From DATCJA01 sp963814955 (lineage in GTDB: Bacteria > Acidobacteriota > Vicinamibacteria > Vicinamibacterales > UBA2999): a stretch of DNA of 64,000 bases. The position numbers and the translations under genes were made by a program. This document shows, one piece after another, positions 8,242-16,394 of the stretch; positions within the stretch are counted from its first letter, which is position 1; every line of letters starts with the position of its first letter. A model generated the notes under the pieces. It searched no databases. It had not been told where the DNA came from and worked only from the letters and a program-made list of their open reading frames with translations. The stretch spans positions 1 to 64,000 of the forward strand of contig CAWFEX010000010.1 in NCBI GenBank assembly GCA_963814955.1. The letters run 5' to 3'.

Positions 8242-10170
8242 TCACCGCACGCGCGAACCGGGCGGCACGTCCTGATCGAACCCGACGAGCGTGGGCTTGC
8301 CACCCTCTGGACTTCCGGCAAGGATCATTCCGTTCGATTCGATCCCCATCAGCTTTGCCGGTTGAAGGTTGGCGACGATCACGACGGTTCGCCCGACGAG
8401 CTGCTCCGGCTGGTAGGCCTCCGCGATGCCTGCCACGATCGTTCGCTGCGACCCGCCGGTGTCGACCTTCAGCTTGATCAGCTTTTTCGACTTTGGAACG
8501 GCTTCGGCCTCGAGCACCTTTGCCACGCGCAAATCGACTTTCATGAACTCGTCGATCGAGATTCGCGTGTCTGCGGGCGCCGTTTGCTCGGTAGTCTGGC
8601 TTGCGTCCTGTGTTGCCATTCCGCGCAGCTCCTCCAGGCTCTTCTCAATTCTTGGAAACAGGGGTTCGGTCGGGCCGAGACGTGTGCCCGGCTGAAGCCC
8701 ACCCGCGTTCAGATTGGTCCACAGTTCCGGCTGAATGCCGAGCATCCGACGAATGCGCTCCGCCGCCCCCGGCATGACCGGGTCGATCAGCGCGGCCGTC
8801 ACGCGCAGGCAGTCGGACGCGCAATACAGTGTGGTTTCCAGTTTTGGACGCTGCTCCGTGTGCTTTGCCAGCGTCCAGGGCTCCCGCTTCACGATGTACT
8901 GGTTGACGGATCGAATGAGCTCCCAAATCTTCTGAAGGGCCAGAGTGATTTGAAACGTCTCGAAATCCTGCTTTACGCCAGCGACAGTGTCGTTGAGCTG
9001 TTGTTCGAGCGCGAGATCCAGGCTGTCGCGGCCTCCATGAGAGGACTCGGGAACGACGCCGCCGCTGTAACGGTGGATCATCGTCGTCGTGCGGCTGACG
9101 ACGTTTCCAAGATCGTTTGCCAGGTCGGCGTTGTACCGCGTGAGAATTCCCTCGTCCGAGAAGTTGGCATCCTGCCCCAGCGGCATCTCACGCATGACGA
9201 AGTACCGCAGCGCGTCCACGCCGAACGCCCGCGCGTAATCCTGGTAACGCGCGACGTTGCCGATCGACTTCGACATTTTGGCGCCCCCCATGAGCCACCA
9301 CCCGTGCGCGATGATCCTGTCGGGAGGCTTTATTCCCGCTGACATCAGGAATGCCGGCCAGTAGAGGGCGTGCTGTCTGAGGATCTCCTTGCCGATCAGG
9401 TGAATCGCGACCGGCCAGAACCGATCGACGCGTGCCTGCGCATCGCGATCGTCGGACCCGAAACCAAGCGCCGTGAGGTAGTTGGTCAGCGCGTCGAACC
9501 AGACATACATCACGTGCTGCGGGTCGTCTGGTACTGGAATGCCCCAATGGAACGACGTGCGGCTGACGCTGAGATCCTGCAGGCCGGCCTCGACGAACGC
9601 TTTCACCTCGTTGAACCTGAAGTCAGGCTGCACGAACGTCGGGTGTGCCTTGTAAAAGTCCAGGAGCGGCTGCTGGTATTTCGAAAGCCGGAAGTAATAG
9701 CTCTCTTCCTTGAGGCGTTCGACTTTGCTGCCGCACGTCGGGCACCTGCCGTCCACAAGCTGCGTCTCAGGGACGAAGATCTCGTCGACGGTGCAGTACC
9801 AGCCCTCGTAGTCGCCCTTGTAGATGTCTCCGTTGGCGGCCACGCGCCTCCAGAGCTCCTGCGCGGCGCGATGGTGCCGCGGCTCGGTTGTCCTGATGAA
9901 GTCGTCGTTCGTGATGTCGAGATCGCGGGACACCTGCTGGAACGAAGCAGCCACCTCGTCGGCAAACGCGTCGGTTTTCACCCCCGCCTTCTGCGCAGCG
10001 CGCTCCACTTTCTGGCCGTGCTCGTCGGTGCCGGTGAGGAAGAACACGTCGTACCCGAGCAGCCGCCGCGAGCGGGCGATCGCGTCAGCCACCATCGTGG
10101 TGTACGCGTGCCCGAGATGCGGGCGGGCGTTGATGTAGTAAATCGGAGTCGTGATGAAAAACGGTTTCAT
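8242..10170 (-). CDS. metG: Methionyl-tRNA synthetase with C-terminal tRNA-binding domain
   Basis: Charges initiator and elongator tRNA-Met. The protein is 642 aa. The class I signature is HLGH in RPHLGHAYTT (about residues 17-20) and KMSKS in GGAKMSKSIGN. The connective domain has a single zinc knuckle whose CPTCGSK is visible, and YICGTDEHG-like FLTGTDEHGQ is conserved. From about residue 530 an EMAP/Trbp111 domain starts with ISIDEFMKVDLRVAKVLEAE and ends LVGFDQDVPPGSRVR, which helps hold tRNA and dimerise. The ATG at 10170 starts MKPFFITTPIYYINARPH, a typical MetG N-terminus. It is 16 bp from the larC stop, suggesting cotranscription of larC-metG-tatD. Confidence 0.97.
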   Translation of the reverse strand: MKPFFITTPIYYINARPHLGHAYTTMVADAIARSRRLLGYDVFFLTGTDEHGQKVERAAQKAGVKTDAFADEVAASFQQVSRDLDITNDDFIRTTEPRHHRAAQELWRRVAANGDIYKGDYEGWYCTVDEIFVPETQLVDGRCPTCGSKVERLKEESYYFRLSKYQQPLLDFYKAHPTFVQPDFRFNEVKAFVEAGLQDLSVSRTSFHWGIPVPDDPQHVMYVWFDALTNYLTALGFGSDDRDAQARVDRFWPVAIHLIGKEILRQHALYWPAFLMSAGIKPPDRIIAHGWWLMGGAKMSKSIGNVARYQDYARAFGVDALRYFVMREMPLGQDANFSDEGILTRYNADLANDLGNVVSRTTTMIHRYSGGVVPESSHGGRDSLDLALEQQLNDTVAGVKQDFETFQITLALQKIWELIRSVNQYIVKREPWTLAKHTEQRPKLETTLYCASDCLRVTAALIDPVMPGAAERIRRMLGIQPELWTNLNAGGLQPGTRLGPTEPLFPRIEKSLEELRGMATQDASQTTEQTAPADTRISIDEFMKVDLRVAKVLEAEAVPKSKKLIKLKVDTGGSQRTIVAGIAEAYQPEQLVGRTVVIVANLQPAKLMGIESNGMILAGSPEGGKPTLVGFDQDVPPGSRVR

Positions 10171-10186
10171 TCAGCAGGGCGCCTGT

Positions 10187-11482
10187 TCACCGTCGCCGAT
10201 CGAGAAAGGCCTTGAGGGCCGCCGCCTGCACGTCCTTGACCGGGCGTTCTCGTTCGGCGGCAACACGCGCACAGTCCTCGAATTCAGGCGACGCGTTGAG
10301 GATTTCACCGTTTCGCCGCGCAATCTTCATGGTGATTGGTCCAAACGGCGTCTCCACCGTCGTTGTCTCGCGATCGAGGCACTCCCGTTTCATTTCGATA
10401 TAGCGCACACCGATGGTGGTGCTCTCGCGAAACACGATGGACGTGAGGCGCTCGCGTCCCTCGGGCAGGCTGATGATCGACAAGAGAGTGCCAGGCCGAT
10501 TCTTCTTCATCTGTATCGGCGTGTAGAACACATCGAGCGCCCCCGCCGCCATCAACTGGTCGATGAGCAGACCAAAGATCTGCGGGTTCATATCATCGAT
10601 TTCGGTTTCGATGACAACGACGGTCTGCGACGGGGCGGCGCTATCGGCTTCCCCAATCAGCACCCGGAGGACATTCGGAGAGTGCGCAAAGTCCCGCGAT
10701 CCGGCTCCGTACCCCACGCGTTGCAGCCGCATCGCAGGAATGGCGCCGTAGCTTTCAGCAAAATCCGACACGAGGAGCGCGCCGGTTGGTGTGGTCAGCT
10801 CCACTTGTTGAGGCCCGGAATAAATCGGGGCGTTCTTCAGCAAGTGGGTCGTGGCGGGAGCCGGTACGGGATACAGCCCGTGCGCCGAAGAGACGGAGCC
10901 GCCGCCGACATTCAATGGCGAGGCGGTGACGCGCCTTATGCCAAGTGCGTCGAGCGCATAGACCGTCCCGACGATGTCGATAATCGAATCGAGCGCTCCA
11001 ACCTCGTGGAGGTGGACGCGATCGATCGAGGTGTTGTGTATCGTCGCCTCGGCTTCAGCGAGTCGCCTGAAAAGAGCCTTCGCGCGCCCTTTGCCATCAC
11101 GTGACAGCGCGGAGCCATCGATCAGACGTTCAATTTCCTCAAGAGTGCGATGAGCGTGATGATGCGCCGATTCCAGCGTCTGCGTCGCGACCGCTTCATG
11201 CGTGGGCGATGATGCCGAGGTGTGTCGGTGCTCGACGTGCACGGAGCCCGGGTGCTCGTGATCGTGCGCTCGATCGACAGGCGGCCGTTCTCCCCGCACA
11301 CGGAACTTCGTAGCCGCGATACCGGCACGGGTGACCCGTTCGGTCCATACGGCGTCGCGATCGATCGCAAGACTGCCGAGCGCACGCCGCAGATCTTCGA
11401 GCGGCAGACCGGCGTCGAGCAGTGCGCCGAGGATCATGTCGCCAGCCGCACCGGAGAAGCAGTCGAAATGCAGAATCGTCAA
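10187..11482 (-). CDS. larC: Nickel pincer cofactor biosynthesis protein LarC
   Basis: LarC inserts nickel into pyridinium-bisthiocarboxylate mononucleotide to make the nickel-pincer cofactor used by lactate racemase and related epimerases. The 431-aa protein starts LTILHFDCFSGAAGDMILGALLDAGLP, the family signature, from a TTG codon at 11482. A His-rich stretch (HDHEHPGSVHVEHRH, then HHHAH) near residues 80-115 is the expected nickel-binding region. A second half (IETEIDDMNPQIFG onward) corresponds to LarC2. In Lactiplantibacillus the two halves are joined by a programmed frameshift; here they are one uninterrupted frame. No larA, larB or larE is in the window. The target racemase is unknown. 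Confidence 0.92.
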   Translation of the reverse strand: MTILHFDCFSGAAGDMILGALLDAGLPLEDLRRALGSLAIDRDAVWTERVTRAGIAATKFRVRGERPPVDRAHDHEHPGSVHVEHRHTSASSPTHEAVATQTLESAHHHAHRTLEEIERLIDGSALSRDGKGRAKALFRRLAEAEATIHNTSIDRVHLHEVGALDSIIDIVGTVYALDALGIRRVTASPLNVGGGSVSSAHGLYPVPAPATTHLLKNAPIYSGPQQVELTTPTGALLVSDFAESYGAIPAMRLQRVGYGAGSRDFAHSPNVLRVLIGEADSAAPSQTVVVIETEIDDMNPQIFGLLIDQLMAAGALDVFYTPIQMKKNRPGTLLSIISLPEGRERLTSIVFRESTTIGVRYIEMKRECLDRETTTVETPFGPITMKIARRNGEILNASPEFEDCARVAAERERPVKDVQAAALKAFLDRRR

Positions 11483-11508
11483 GCCGAACCCATCTTATCC
11501 CGTCCGTC

Positions 11509-12192
11509 TCATTCGACGCGACGATCCAGCCGCCCCGCTTCCACCAGCGAAAAGTAGCGCTGATCGGCGAGGATCAAATGGTCGATGACGTCGATGCCCA
11601 TGATGTTGCCGGCGTTGACCATCCGCGTCGTCAGCACCAGGTCATCCGGACTTGGCGTGGGATCTCCGGAAGGATGATTGTGGAACAGCACGATGGCCGC
11701 CGCCGATGCCGACGCTGCTTCGCGAAAGACCTCGCGGGGATGAACGACCGTCGAGTCGAGAGAGCCGACCGACACGATCTTGATTCTGAGCACACGGTGC
11801 TTGGTATCCAGCATCACAATTCCAAACTGCTCGACTGCGCCGGCGCCGTATTGCGGCAGCAGGTATGCGGCCACCTGGCGCGGAGTGGCAAGCTGAGGAC
11901 GATCGGCCACTCCCCTAATCAGCGTGCGGCGACCCAGCTCGACGGCGGCGATGATTCGGGCGGCATGCGCCGGTCCCACGCCTGACACCAGACGCAGATA
12001 ATCGAGACCCATCCGCGTCAGGCCGTGAAGCCCTCCCGCGTGTTCGATGAGCTGATTGGCGACACTGAGCGCGTCGGCATCGCGCGAACCGCTTCCAATC
12101 ACGAGCGCAAGCAGCTCGTTGTCGCCCAGTCCCCGCGCGCCGAGACGTTCCAACTTCTCCCGCGGCCGATCGTGTGGTGCCACTTGTTTCAT
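11509..12192 (-). CDS. radC: RadC/JAB-domain protein
   Basis: RadC-family proteins combine an N-terminal UPF0758 helix-hairpin-helix region with a JAMM/MPN metal-binding domain. The name refers to an old E. coli DNA-repair assignment, but the molecular role is unsettled. The 227-aa protein has PREKLERLGARGLGDNELLALVIGSG at the N-terminus, a helix-hairpin-helix at LRLVSGVGPAHAARI, and the JAMM signature HNHPSGDPTPSPDD with an upstream Glu (VHPREVFREAA region) and downstream Asp. It starts at ATG 12192, 20 bp from the divergent lipoprotein gene, so their promoters overlap. It is co-oriented with larC, 26 bp away. Confidence 0.93.
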   Translation of the reverse strand: MKQVAPHDRPREKLERLGARGLGDNELLALVIGSGSRDADALSVANQLIEHAGGLHGLTRMGLDYLRLVSGVGPAHAARIIAAVELGRRTLIRGVADRPQLATPRQVAAYLLPQYGAGAVEQFGIVMLDTKHRVLRIKIVSVGSLDSTVVHPREVFREAASASAAAIVLFHNHPSGDPTPSPDDLVLTTRMVNAGNIMGIDVIDHLILADQRYFSLVEAGRLDRRVE

Positions 12193-12198
12193 CGACGC

Positions 12199-12204
12199 TA
12201 TACT
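12199..12204 (+). promoter_or_regulatory. Putative -10 box for a leaderless lipoprotein transcript
   Basis: TATACT lies eight bases before the ATG at 12213. A transcript starting about seven bases after the -10 would begin at or next to the ATG, so the mRNA would have no leader. No Shine-Dalgarno sequence is visible. The -35 region is weak. Confidence 0.4.
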
Positions 12205-12212
12205 CAGTTTCT

Positions 12213-12797
12213 ATGTTCAGGCGCGGCGTCTCCGCATGTGCGTGGGTCCTCGGTTCCATCCTTGCTGCAGGATGCGCGGAGCCGCCCAACAAAGAGATGG
12301 ATCAGGCGCAGGGCGCCATCGACGCGGCGCAGGCTGCCGGCGCGGACCAGTACGCGACCACCGAATACAGTGCGGCGACGACGGCGCTCAAAAGCGCCAA
12401 CGATGCGGTGGCGGCCGGCGACTACCGGCTGGCATTGAACTACGCCCTCGAGAGTCGCGAACATGCGCAGAACGCCGCACGCGACACCGCCAACACCAAG
12501 GCGCGAATGCGGTCGGACATCGAACGAGGTCTCGTGGAGATCGACGCTCTCATCGCCAAAGGGGAGGCCCAAATCGCTTCGGCTCAACGCGCCCGCGTGG
12601 CGGCGCGGCAGCTTCGGCAACCCGCAGCGGAGCTTGCCGACGCGAAAGCCGACTTGCAAGATCCGCGCGAGGCGGTGGGGCGGGGAGACTACCTCGGTGC
12701 GGCCGAGGCCCTGGACGGGGTAAAAAAGCGCGTGGAAAAGGTGTTGATGGAGATCAGCAGCGCCACGACGCCGCAACCTTCGCGACGTCGCGGCTAG
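12213..12797 (+). CDS. DUF4398-like periplasmic-facing lipoprotein
   Basis: The protein is 194 aa from the ATG at 12213. The first residues (MFRRGVSACAWVLGSILAAGC) form a lipoprotein signal with lipobox LAAGC. The rest is nearly all helix and rich in Ala, Gln and Glu, with an obvious repeat around YSAATTALKSANDAVAAGDYRLALNYALESREHAQ. This resembles DUF4398 proteins, which occur with OmpA-type partners in other bacteria. An upstream in-frame ATG at 12174 would hide the signal peptide and lies inside radC, so I chose the later start. The C-terminal stretch (LEGVKKRVEKVLMEI-like) continues the coiled coil. Function is unknown; an envelope structural role is a guess. Confidence 0.75.
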   Translation: MFRRGVSACAWVLGSILAAGCAEPPNKEMDQAQGAIDAAQAAGADQYATTEYSAATTALKSANDAVAAGDYRLALNYALESREHAQNAARDTANTKARMRSDIERGLVEIDALIAKGEAQIASAQRARVAARQLRQPAAELADAKADLQDPREAVGRGDYLGAAEALDGVKKRVEKVLMEISSATTPQPSRRRG

Positions 12798-12825
12798 CTG
12801 CAGTTGGCAGAAACGTCGTCAGTCG

Positions 12826-14079
12826 TTACCTGGTCACATTGCTCGATCGTGTAGTCAGCCCTTTGTACACGAAACGCTGAACGCGATAGCCCTGCGACTC
12901 GCCGGTGATGATGTTTCCCTGCGGGTCGATGGCGATGCTGTGGAGGTGGTAGAACTCGCCTGCACCGCTTCCCGGCCGTCCGATGGATCCAATCACCTGC
13001 AGCGTCGCGCGGTCCATGACGGCCACTCGCTCGTTCGATCCGTCTGCGACGTACACGAATCGGTTGTCCGGTGAAACGACGACACCGAACGCGGATCCGG
13101 TTCCCTGCGACTCCCTGCGGTTGAAACCTTCTCGCAGAAACTTGCCCTGCAGCGTAAAGGCCTGGATTCGGTTGTTGGCGCGGTCGGCGACATACACGGT
13201 GTCGTCAGGTCCGATCGTCACTCCATGGACGGTGTTGAACTGCTGCGAAGGCGTCCCGGTCATCACGCGCTCGTTCGGTGCCTTGTCGTCGGGCCTGGCG
13301 CCATAGGCGCCCCAATGGCGCTTGTAAGCGCCCGTCGTGGCATCGAAGACGATGATCCGGCGATTTCCGTATCCGTCGGCGACGAACACTTCGTTGGTCT
13401 TCGGATGCACCGCGACGGTCGTTGCCTGCGCAACGTTCTGTGTGTCGCTGCTGTCGACCAGATCTTCGGGATTGCCGCCTGGCTTCAGAGGTGGACCCAC
13501 GCGGCCACCTTTGCCAATCTGGAGGAGGAACTTGCCGTCCTTCGTGAACTTGAGAATGTGACCATCCCCGGCGCCGTTGCCGGTCAGCCACACATTGTCC
13601 TGATAATCGATGTAGATCCCGTGCTCGCCGCTGCCGGGGCGCCGATCGCCGTTGCCGCGGACGAGGGTTCCACACCCCGGGCACTCCGCGAATTTCGAAC
13701 GGTGCAACCCGCCACGATTGAACCATTCGTATTGCTTCGTCGTGGAGTAACCGCCCCAGCCCTGCAGGTAACGGCCATTGCGATCCCATTGAATTACTGG
13801 CGGTGCGGGCACGAACCCGTTCAGCATCGCATTTGATTCAGGGAGGGTGTGCGGCCGGTGAATGGCCCAGACGTTTCCATTGCGATCGGCGGCGACGCCA
13901 CCTACGCCGCCGATCATCATTTTCTCGGGTAACTGCGGGAATCGGGCGTCCACTTCAAAGACAGGCACCGCTTGCGCCGGGCTTTGCGCGATGACAGGAT
14001 CCGGCCGCCCGCCATGAGCCAGCGCGACGATCACCACCACACCGACAACCGCTGCCCGTGTCCAGGTTCGGTTCGTCAT
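12826..14079 (-). CDS. Secreted NHL-repeat six-bladed beta-propeller protein
   Basis: The 417-aa protein has a signal peptide (hydrophobic residues about 10-25, cut near AHGG or IAQS) and then repeated NHL-type blades with motifs such as GVAADRNGNVWAIHRP, GIYIDYQDNVWLTGNG, EVFVADGYGNRRIIVFD, TVYVADRANNRIQAF and FVYVADGSNERVAVMD. NHL propellers of this kind occur in peptidyl-alpha-hydroxyglycine amidating lyases and in many uncharacterised secreted proteins. A CPGC pair sits in blade 2. It is a paralog of 17291-18478, with the same blade order and shared sentences such as KTNEVFVADGYGNRR. The enzyme activity cannot be assigned; the amidating lyase link is only fold-level. It converges with the lipoprotein gene. 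Confidence 0.8.
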   Translation of the reverse strand: MTNRTWTRAAVVGVVVIVALAHGGRPDPVIAQSPAQAVPVFEVDARFPQLPEKMMIGGVGGVAADRNGNVWAIHRPHTLPESNAMLNGFVPAPPVIQWDRNGRYLQGWGGYSTTKQYEWFNRGGLHRSKFAECPGCGTLVRGNGDRRPGSGEHGIYIDYQDNVWLTGNGAGDGHILKFTKDGKFLLQIGKGGRVGPPLKPGGNPEDLVDSSDTQNVAQATTVAVHPKTNEVFVADGYGNRRIIVFDATTGAYKRHWGAYGARPDDKAPNERVMTGTPSQQFNTVHGVTIGPDDTVYVADRANNRIQAFTLQGKFLREGFNRRESQGTGSAFGVVVSPDNRFVYVADGSNERVAVMDRATLQVIGSIGRPGSGAGEFYHLHSIAIDPQGNIITGESQGYRVQRFVYKGLTTRSSNVTR

Positions 14080-14119
14080 TTACGCGCTCCTTCCGCAGTT
14101 CAACCCGCATTCATCTGAG

Positions 14120-14863
14120 TTAGAACTCCCAGCCCGCCGCGGCGAACACCTGGCGTGCCGCGGGGGTTGTCACTGCACGAACGAACGCACGCGCCGCATC
14201 CGGCGCGCTCGTTTTCGACAGAACGACGGCGTCGTACGCCGTATAGGTTTGAACGGCGGCCGGCAACGGCCCGACCAGCGCGCCACCATGAGATTCGCCG
14301 AGCTTGATCTCGCTCACCATCGTGAATCCAATCTGGTTGCCGCTGGAGCTGCCGAGCCGCTGCATCACGTCGGCGCCTGTTGGCAGCTGAACGACCTTCG
14401 CTTTGATTTGATCGGCGACGCCGATCTTGCGCAGCATCTGCTCCACGAGCAGACCGGACGCGCCCCGGCTGTAGACCACCGTGTCGGCCCGAAGCAGCGA
14501 CGCCTTCAGTGCGTCGACGCTCGAGACGTCGGGCCGCTGCGAACCTCGTCCCATGGCGACGCCCACGCCAATCCTCCCGAGGCTCGCTCGGGTGTCCGCT
14601 ATGGCCCGCCCTTCTTTGATGAGCTGCTCGATGGTCGATGCCTGCGCTATGAGGACGTCCGGAGTTTCACCGGAGGCGAGGCGCTTCGTGATGTTCGGTG
14701 AAGTGTCGAACTGCACCTTCACCGCGTGGCCCGGTTGCTGATACGCCTTCTCGAGCGCCTGTATTGGCCCCTGGGCGGCTGCCGTGGCCAGCGTCGATAA
14801 TTCCGCGGCGCTCGCCGGAATGATGAGCGTGACGAGCAGAAGCGCGCAGATCGTGTGTCGCAT
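14120..14863 (-). CDS. ModA-like extracellular substrate-binding protein
   Basis: Periplasmic binding protein type 2 of the molybdate-binding (ModA) family. It is 247 aa from the ATG at 14863, chosen because MRHTICALLLVTLIIPASAAE is then a clean signal peptide cut after ASA. Family features: LATAAAQGPIQALEKAYQQPG, FDTSPNITKRLASGETPDVLIAQAS, an internal VYSRGASGLLVEQMLRKIGV, QIGFTMVSEIKL and C-terminal FVRAVTTPAARQVFAAAGWEF. Stand-alone ModA-like proteins with no adjacent permease are common, and none (modB/modC) is here; it neighbours an MFS transporter and an NHL protein. The ligand may therefore not be molybdate. Regulation is not visible. Confidence 0.8.
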   Translation of the reverse strand: MRHTICALLLVTLIIPASAAELSTLATAAAQGPIQALEKAYQQPGHAVKVQFDTSPNITKRLASGETPDVLIAQASTIEQLIKEGRAIADTRASLGRIGVGVAMGRGSQRPDVSSVDALKASLLRADTVVYSRGASGLLVEQMLRKIGVADQIKAKVVQLPTGADVMQRLGSSSGNQIGFTMVSEIKLGESHGGALVGPLPAAVQTYTAYDAVVLSKTSAPDAARAFVRAVTTPAARQVFAAAGWEF

Positions 14864-14979
14864 GGCGGATACCTTAACCGATTCATTGAGAAGCGGCCAG
14901 CGAACGTTGCGCCGACTACCTCGATTTGTTAGCATGCCGGCTCTTCAGGTCGTCCCCGATCAAGCGGGAGACATATCAC

Positions 14980-16296
14980 ATGAACGAGACGACGAACGCC
15001 CGAACCCAGCCGGCCGCCTACCGCTGGATCATCCTCGGAGTTGGCATCCTGGCTTACGGGGCCACTCAGTTTTCGCGTCAGAACTTCACCGGGGTGCAGA
15101 AGTTTGTCGCGGCCGATCTGGCGCTCGATCGAGGCACGCTCGGCCTCATGGCGTCCGCGTTTTTCTATTCCTATGCGCTCTGTCAGATGCCATGGGGGAT
15201 CGCCTCCGATCGAATCGGCAGCCGCGCCATCATTGCCGGCGGCATTTTTTTCACGGCTGTGACGATGTCCGGATTTGCCATGGGCGAGACGACCAACTCG
15301 CTCATCCTGTGGCGCATCCTGGCGGGCATTGCGGCGGCAGCCGTCTACGTACCGTTGACCGGCGGGATCGCGCGCTGGTTTCCCGAACGGGAACGCGGCC
15401 TCAGCCAGGGAACGCTTGGCGGCGTCGGCGGCGCCTTTGGAGAAGGCGCGGCCTATGCGCTGCTGCCCATTCTGTCGATCTACTTCGCGTCGGGCTGGCG
15501 TGAAGGCATGCACATGATTGCCGCCGGCATCGCCGTCGTCGGCGTGCTGGCGGTGCTGCTGCTGCGTTCCTCGCCGTCGGCCAGTACCGCGACGACCCGG
15601 GAGCCGTTCGAATGGCGTCTGCTGAGTGACCCGGAAGTGTTGTGTTATGCGTTCCTCTGGTCCGGCTTCGTCATCGGCATCCGGATCGCGCAGACCTGGA
15701 TTGCGGTCTACGCAGCGGATGTCTACATCAGTGGTGAGGGGATGCCCCTCAACCAGGCCGTGATCACCGCCGGGTTGCTTGCTCTGTTTGCGTATACGCT
15801 TGCGGGACGGGCGGCCGGTTGTCCGTTGGCGGGCAAGATGTCCGATATTCTCGCGCGTCGAGGGATACCGCGGATCGTCGTCATCATCGGATGGCTCGTG
15901 CTCGGGACGGTGTCGTTTCAAGTCCTGTCCACGGGCGTAACGGCCATCTGGGCGCTGGTGATCCTCGCCGTTCTCCTCGGAACGTCCGTAAACCTCTTCG
16001 CGATCATTCCCGCTGCCATTTCCGACACGTTCGGACAGCAGCGGACAGCCTCGCTCTCTTCGTTTTGCAACACGATGGCGCAACTGTCAGGTGCAACCGC
16101 GTTGGCTGCGAGCGGTTACGTCGGGATTTCGCTGAACGCGCAGCCTGGCAATGCACTGGCCGAATATCGCGGCATCTGGCTGTCGGCGGTTGTCGGCATG
16201 ACCGTGATGATGGTTCTGTCGATCGGCTCGTATCTGGCGCTAAGGAACGGCTGGGTGCGGCGGACAGCGCCGGCGGCCGCAGTGCCTTCCGCGTAA
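14980..16296 (+). CDS. MFS transporter
   Basis: Twelve-helix major facilitator, 438 aa. The start at ATG 14980 has GGGAG about nine bases upstream; the longer 14926 start adds a non-conserved tail. TM1 is WIILGVGILAYGATQFSRQNF, followed by the loop 2-3 MFS motif as ASDRIGSRAIIAGG and a second-half equivalent (AGKMSDILARRGIPRIV). The FSRQNF and GALGLMAS-like pattern resembles the anion:cation symporter/hexuronate group and the ModA-adjacent nitrate or organic-acid carriers, but the substrate is not determined. It points away from the ModA-like gene and shares its promoter region. A stable hairpin follows the stop. Confidence 0.85.
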   Translation: MNETTNARTQPAAYRWIILGVGILAYGATQFSRQNFTGVQKFVAADLALDRGTLGLMASAFFYSYALCQMPWGIASDRIGSRAIIAGGIFFTAVTMSGFAMGETTNSLILWRILAGIAAAAVYVPLTGGIARWFPERERGLSQGTLGGVGGAFGEGAAYALLPILSIYFASGWREGMHMIAAGIAVVGVLAVLLLRSSPSASTATTREPFEWRLLSDPEVLCYAFLWSGFVIGIRIAQTWIAVYAADVYISGEGMPLNQAVITAGLLALFAYTLAGRAAGCPLAGKMSDILARRGIPRIVVIIGWLVLGTVSFQVLSTGVTAIWALVILAVLLGTSVNLFAIIPAAISDTFGQQRTASLSSFCNTMAQLSGATALAASGYVGISLNAQPGNALAEYRGIWLSAVVGMTVMMVLSIGSYLALRNGWVRRTAPAAAVPSA

Positions 16297-16299
16297 GTA

Positions 16300-16324
16300 G
16301 GGGCCGACCTTGAAGGTCGGCCCC
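16300..16324. terminator. GGGGCCGACC hairpin after the MFS gene
   Basis: GGGGCCGACC..GGTCGGCCCC forms a stem of at least 10 bp with a TTGAA loop, four bases after the TAA stop. There is no U-run, so it may be a REP-type palindrome or mRNA stabiliser rather than an intrinsic terminator. Confidence 0.55.
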
Positions 16325-16359
16325 TGCAGAATACCGTCCTCCCCTGCCCCTGCAAGGTT

Positions 16360-16390
16360 TCCTGCCCCCTTCGTTCTAAGGGGCAGGAGG
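16360..16390 (+). promoter_or_regulatory. Hairpin overlapping the Shine-Dalgarno of the 16395 gene
   Basis: TCCTGCCCC (16360-16368) pairs exactly with GGGGCAGGA (16380-16388). The Shine-Dalgarno AGGAGG at 16385-16390, five bases before the ATG, shares four bases with the 3' arm. In RNA this would bury most of the ribosome site. Confidence 0.5.
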
Positions 16391-16394
16391 CTCT

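Noticed and set aside
10187..11482. Programmed frameshift in larC
   Set aside because: The gene is a single open frame, so no frameshift is needed.
14929..16083. Minus-strand frame of 384 aa opposite the MFS gene
   Set aside because: Charged, motif-free shadow of twelve membrane helices.
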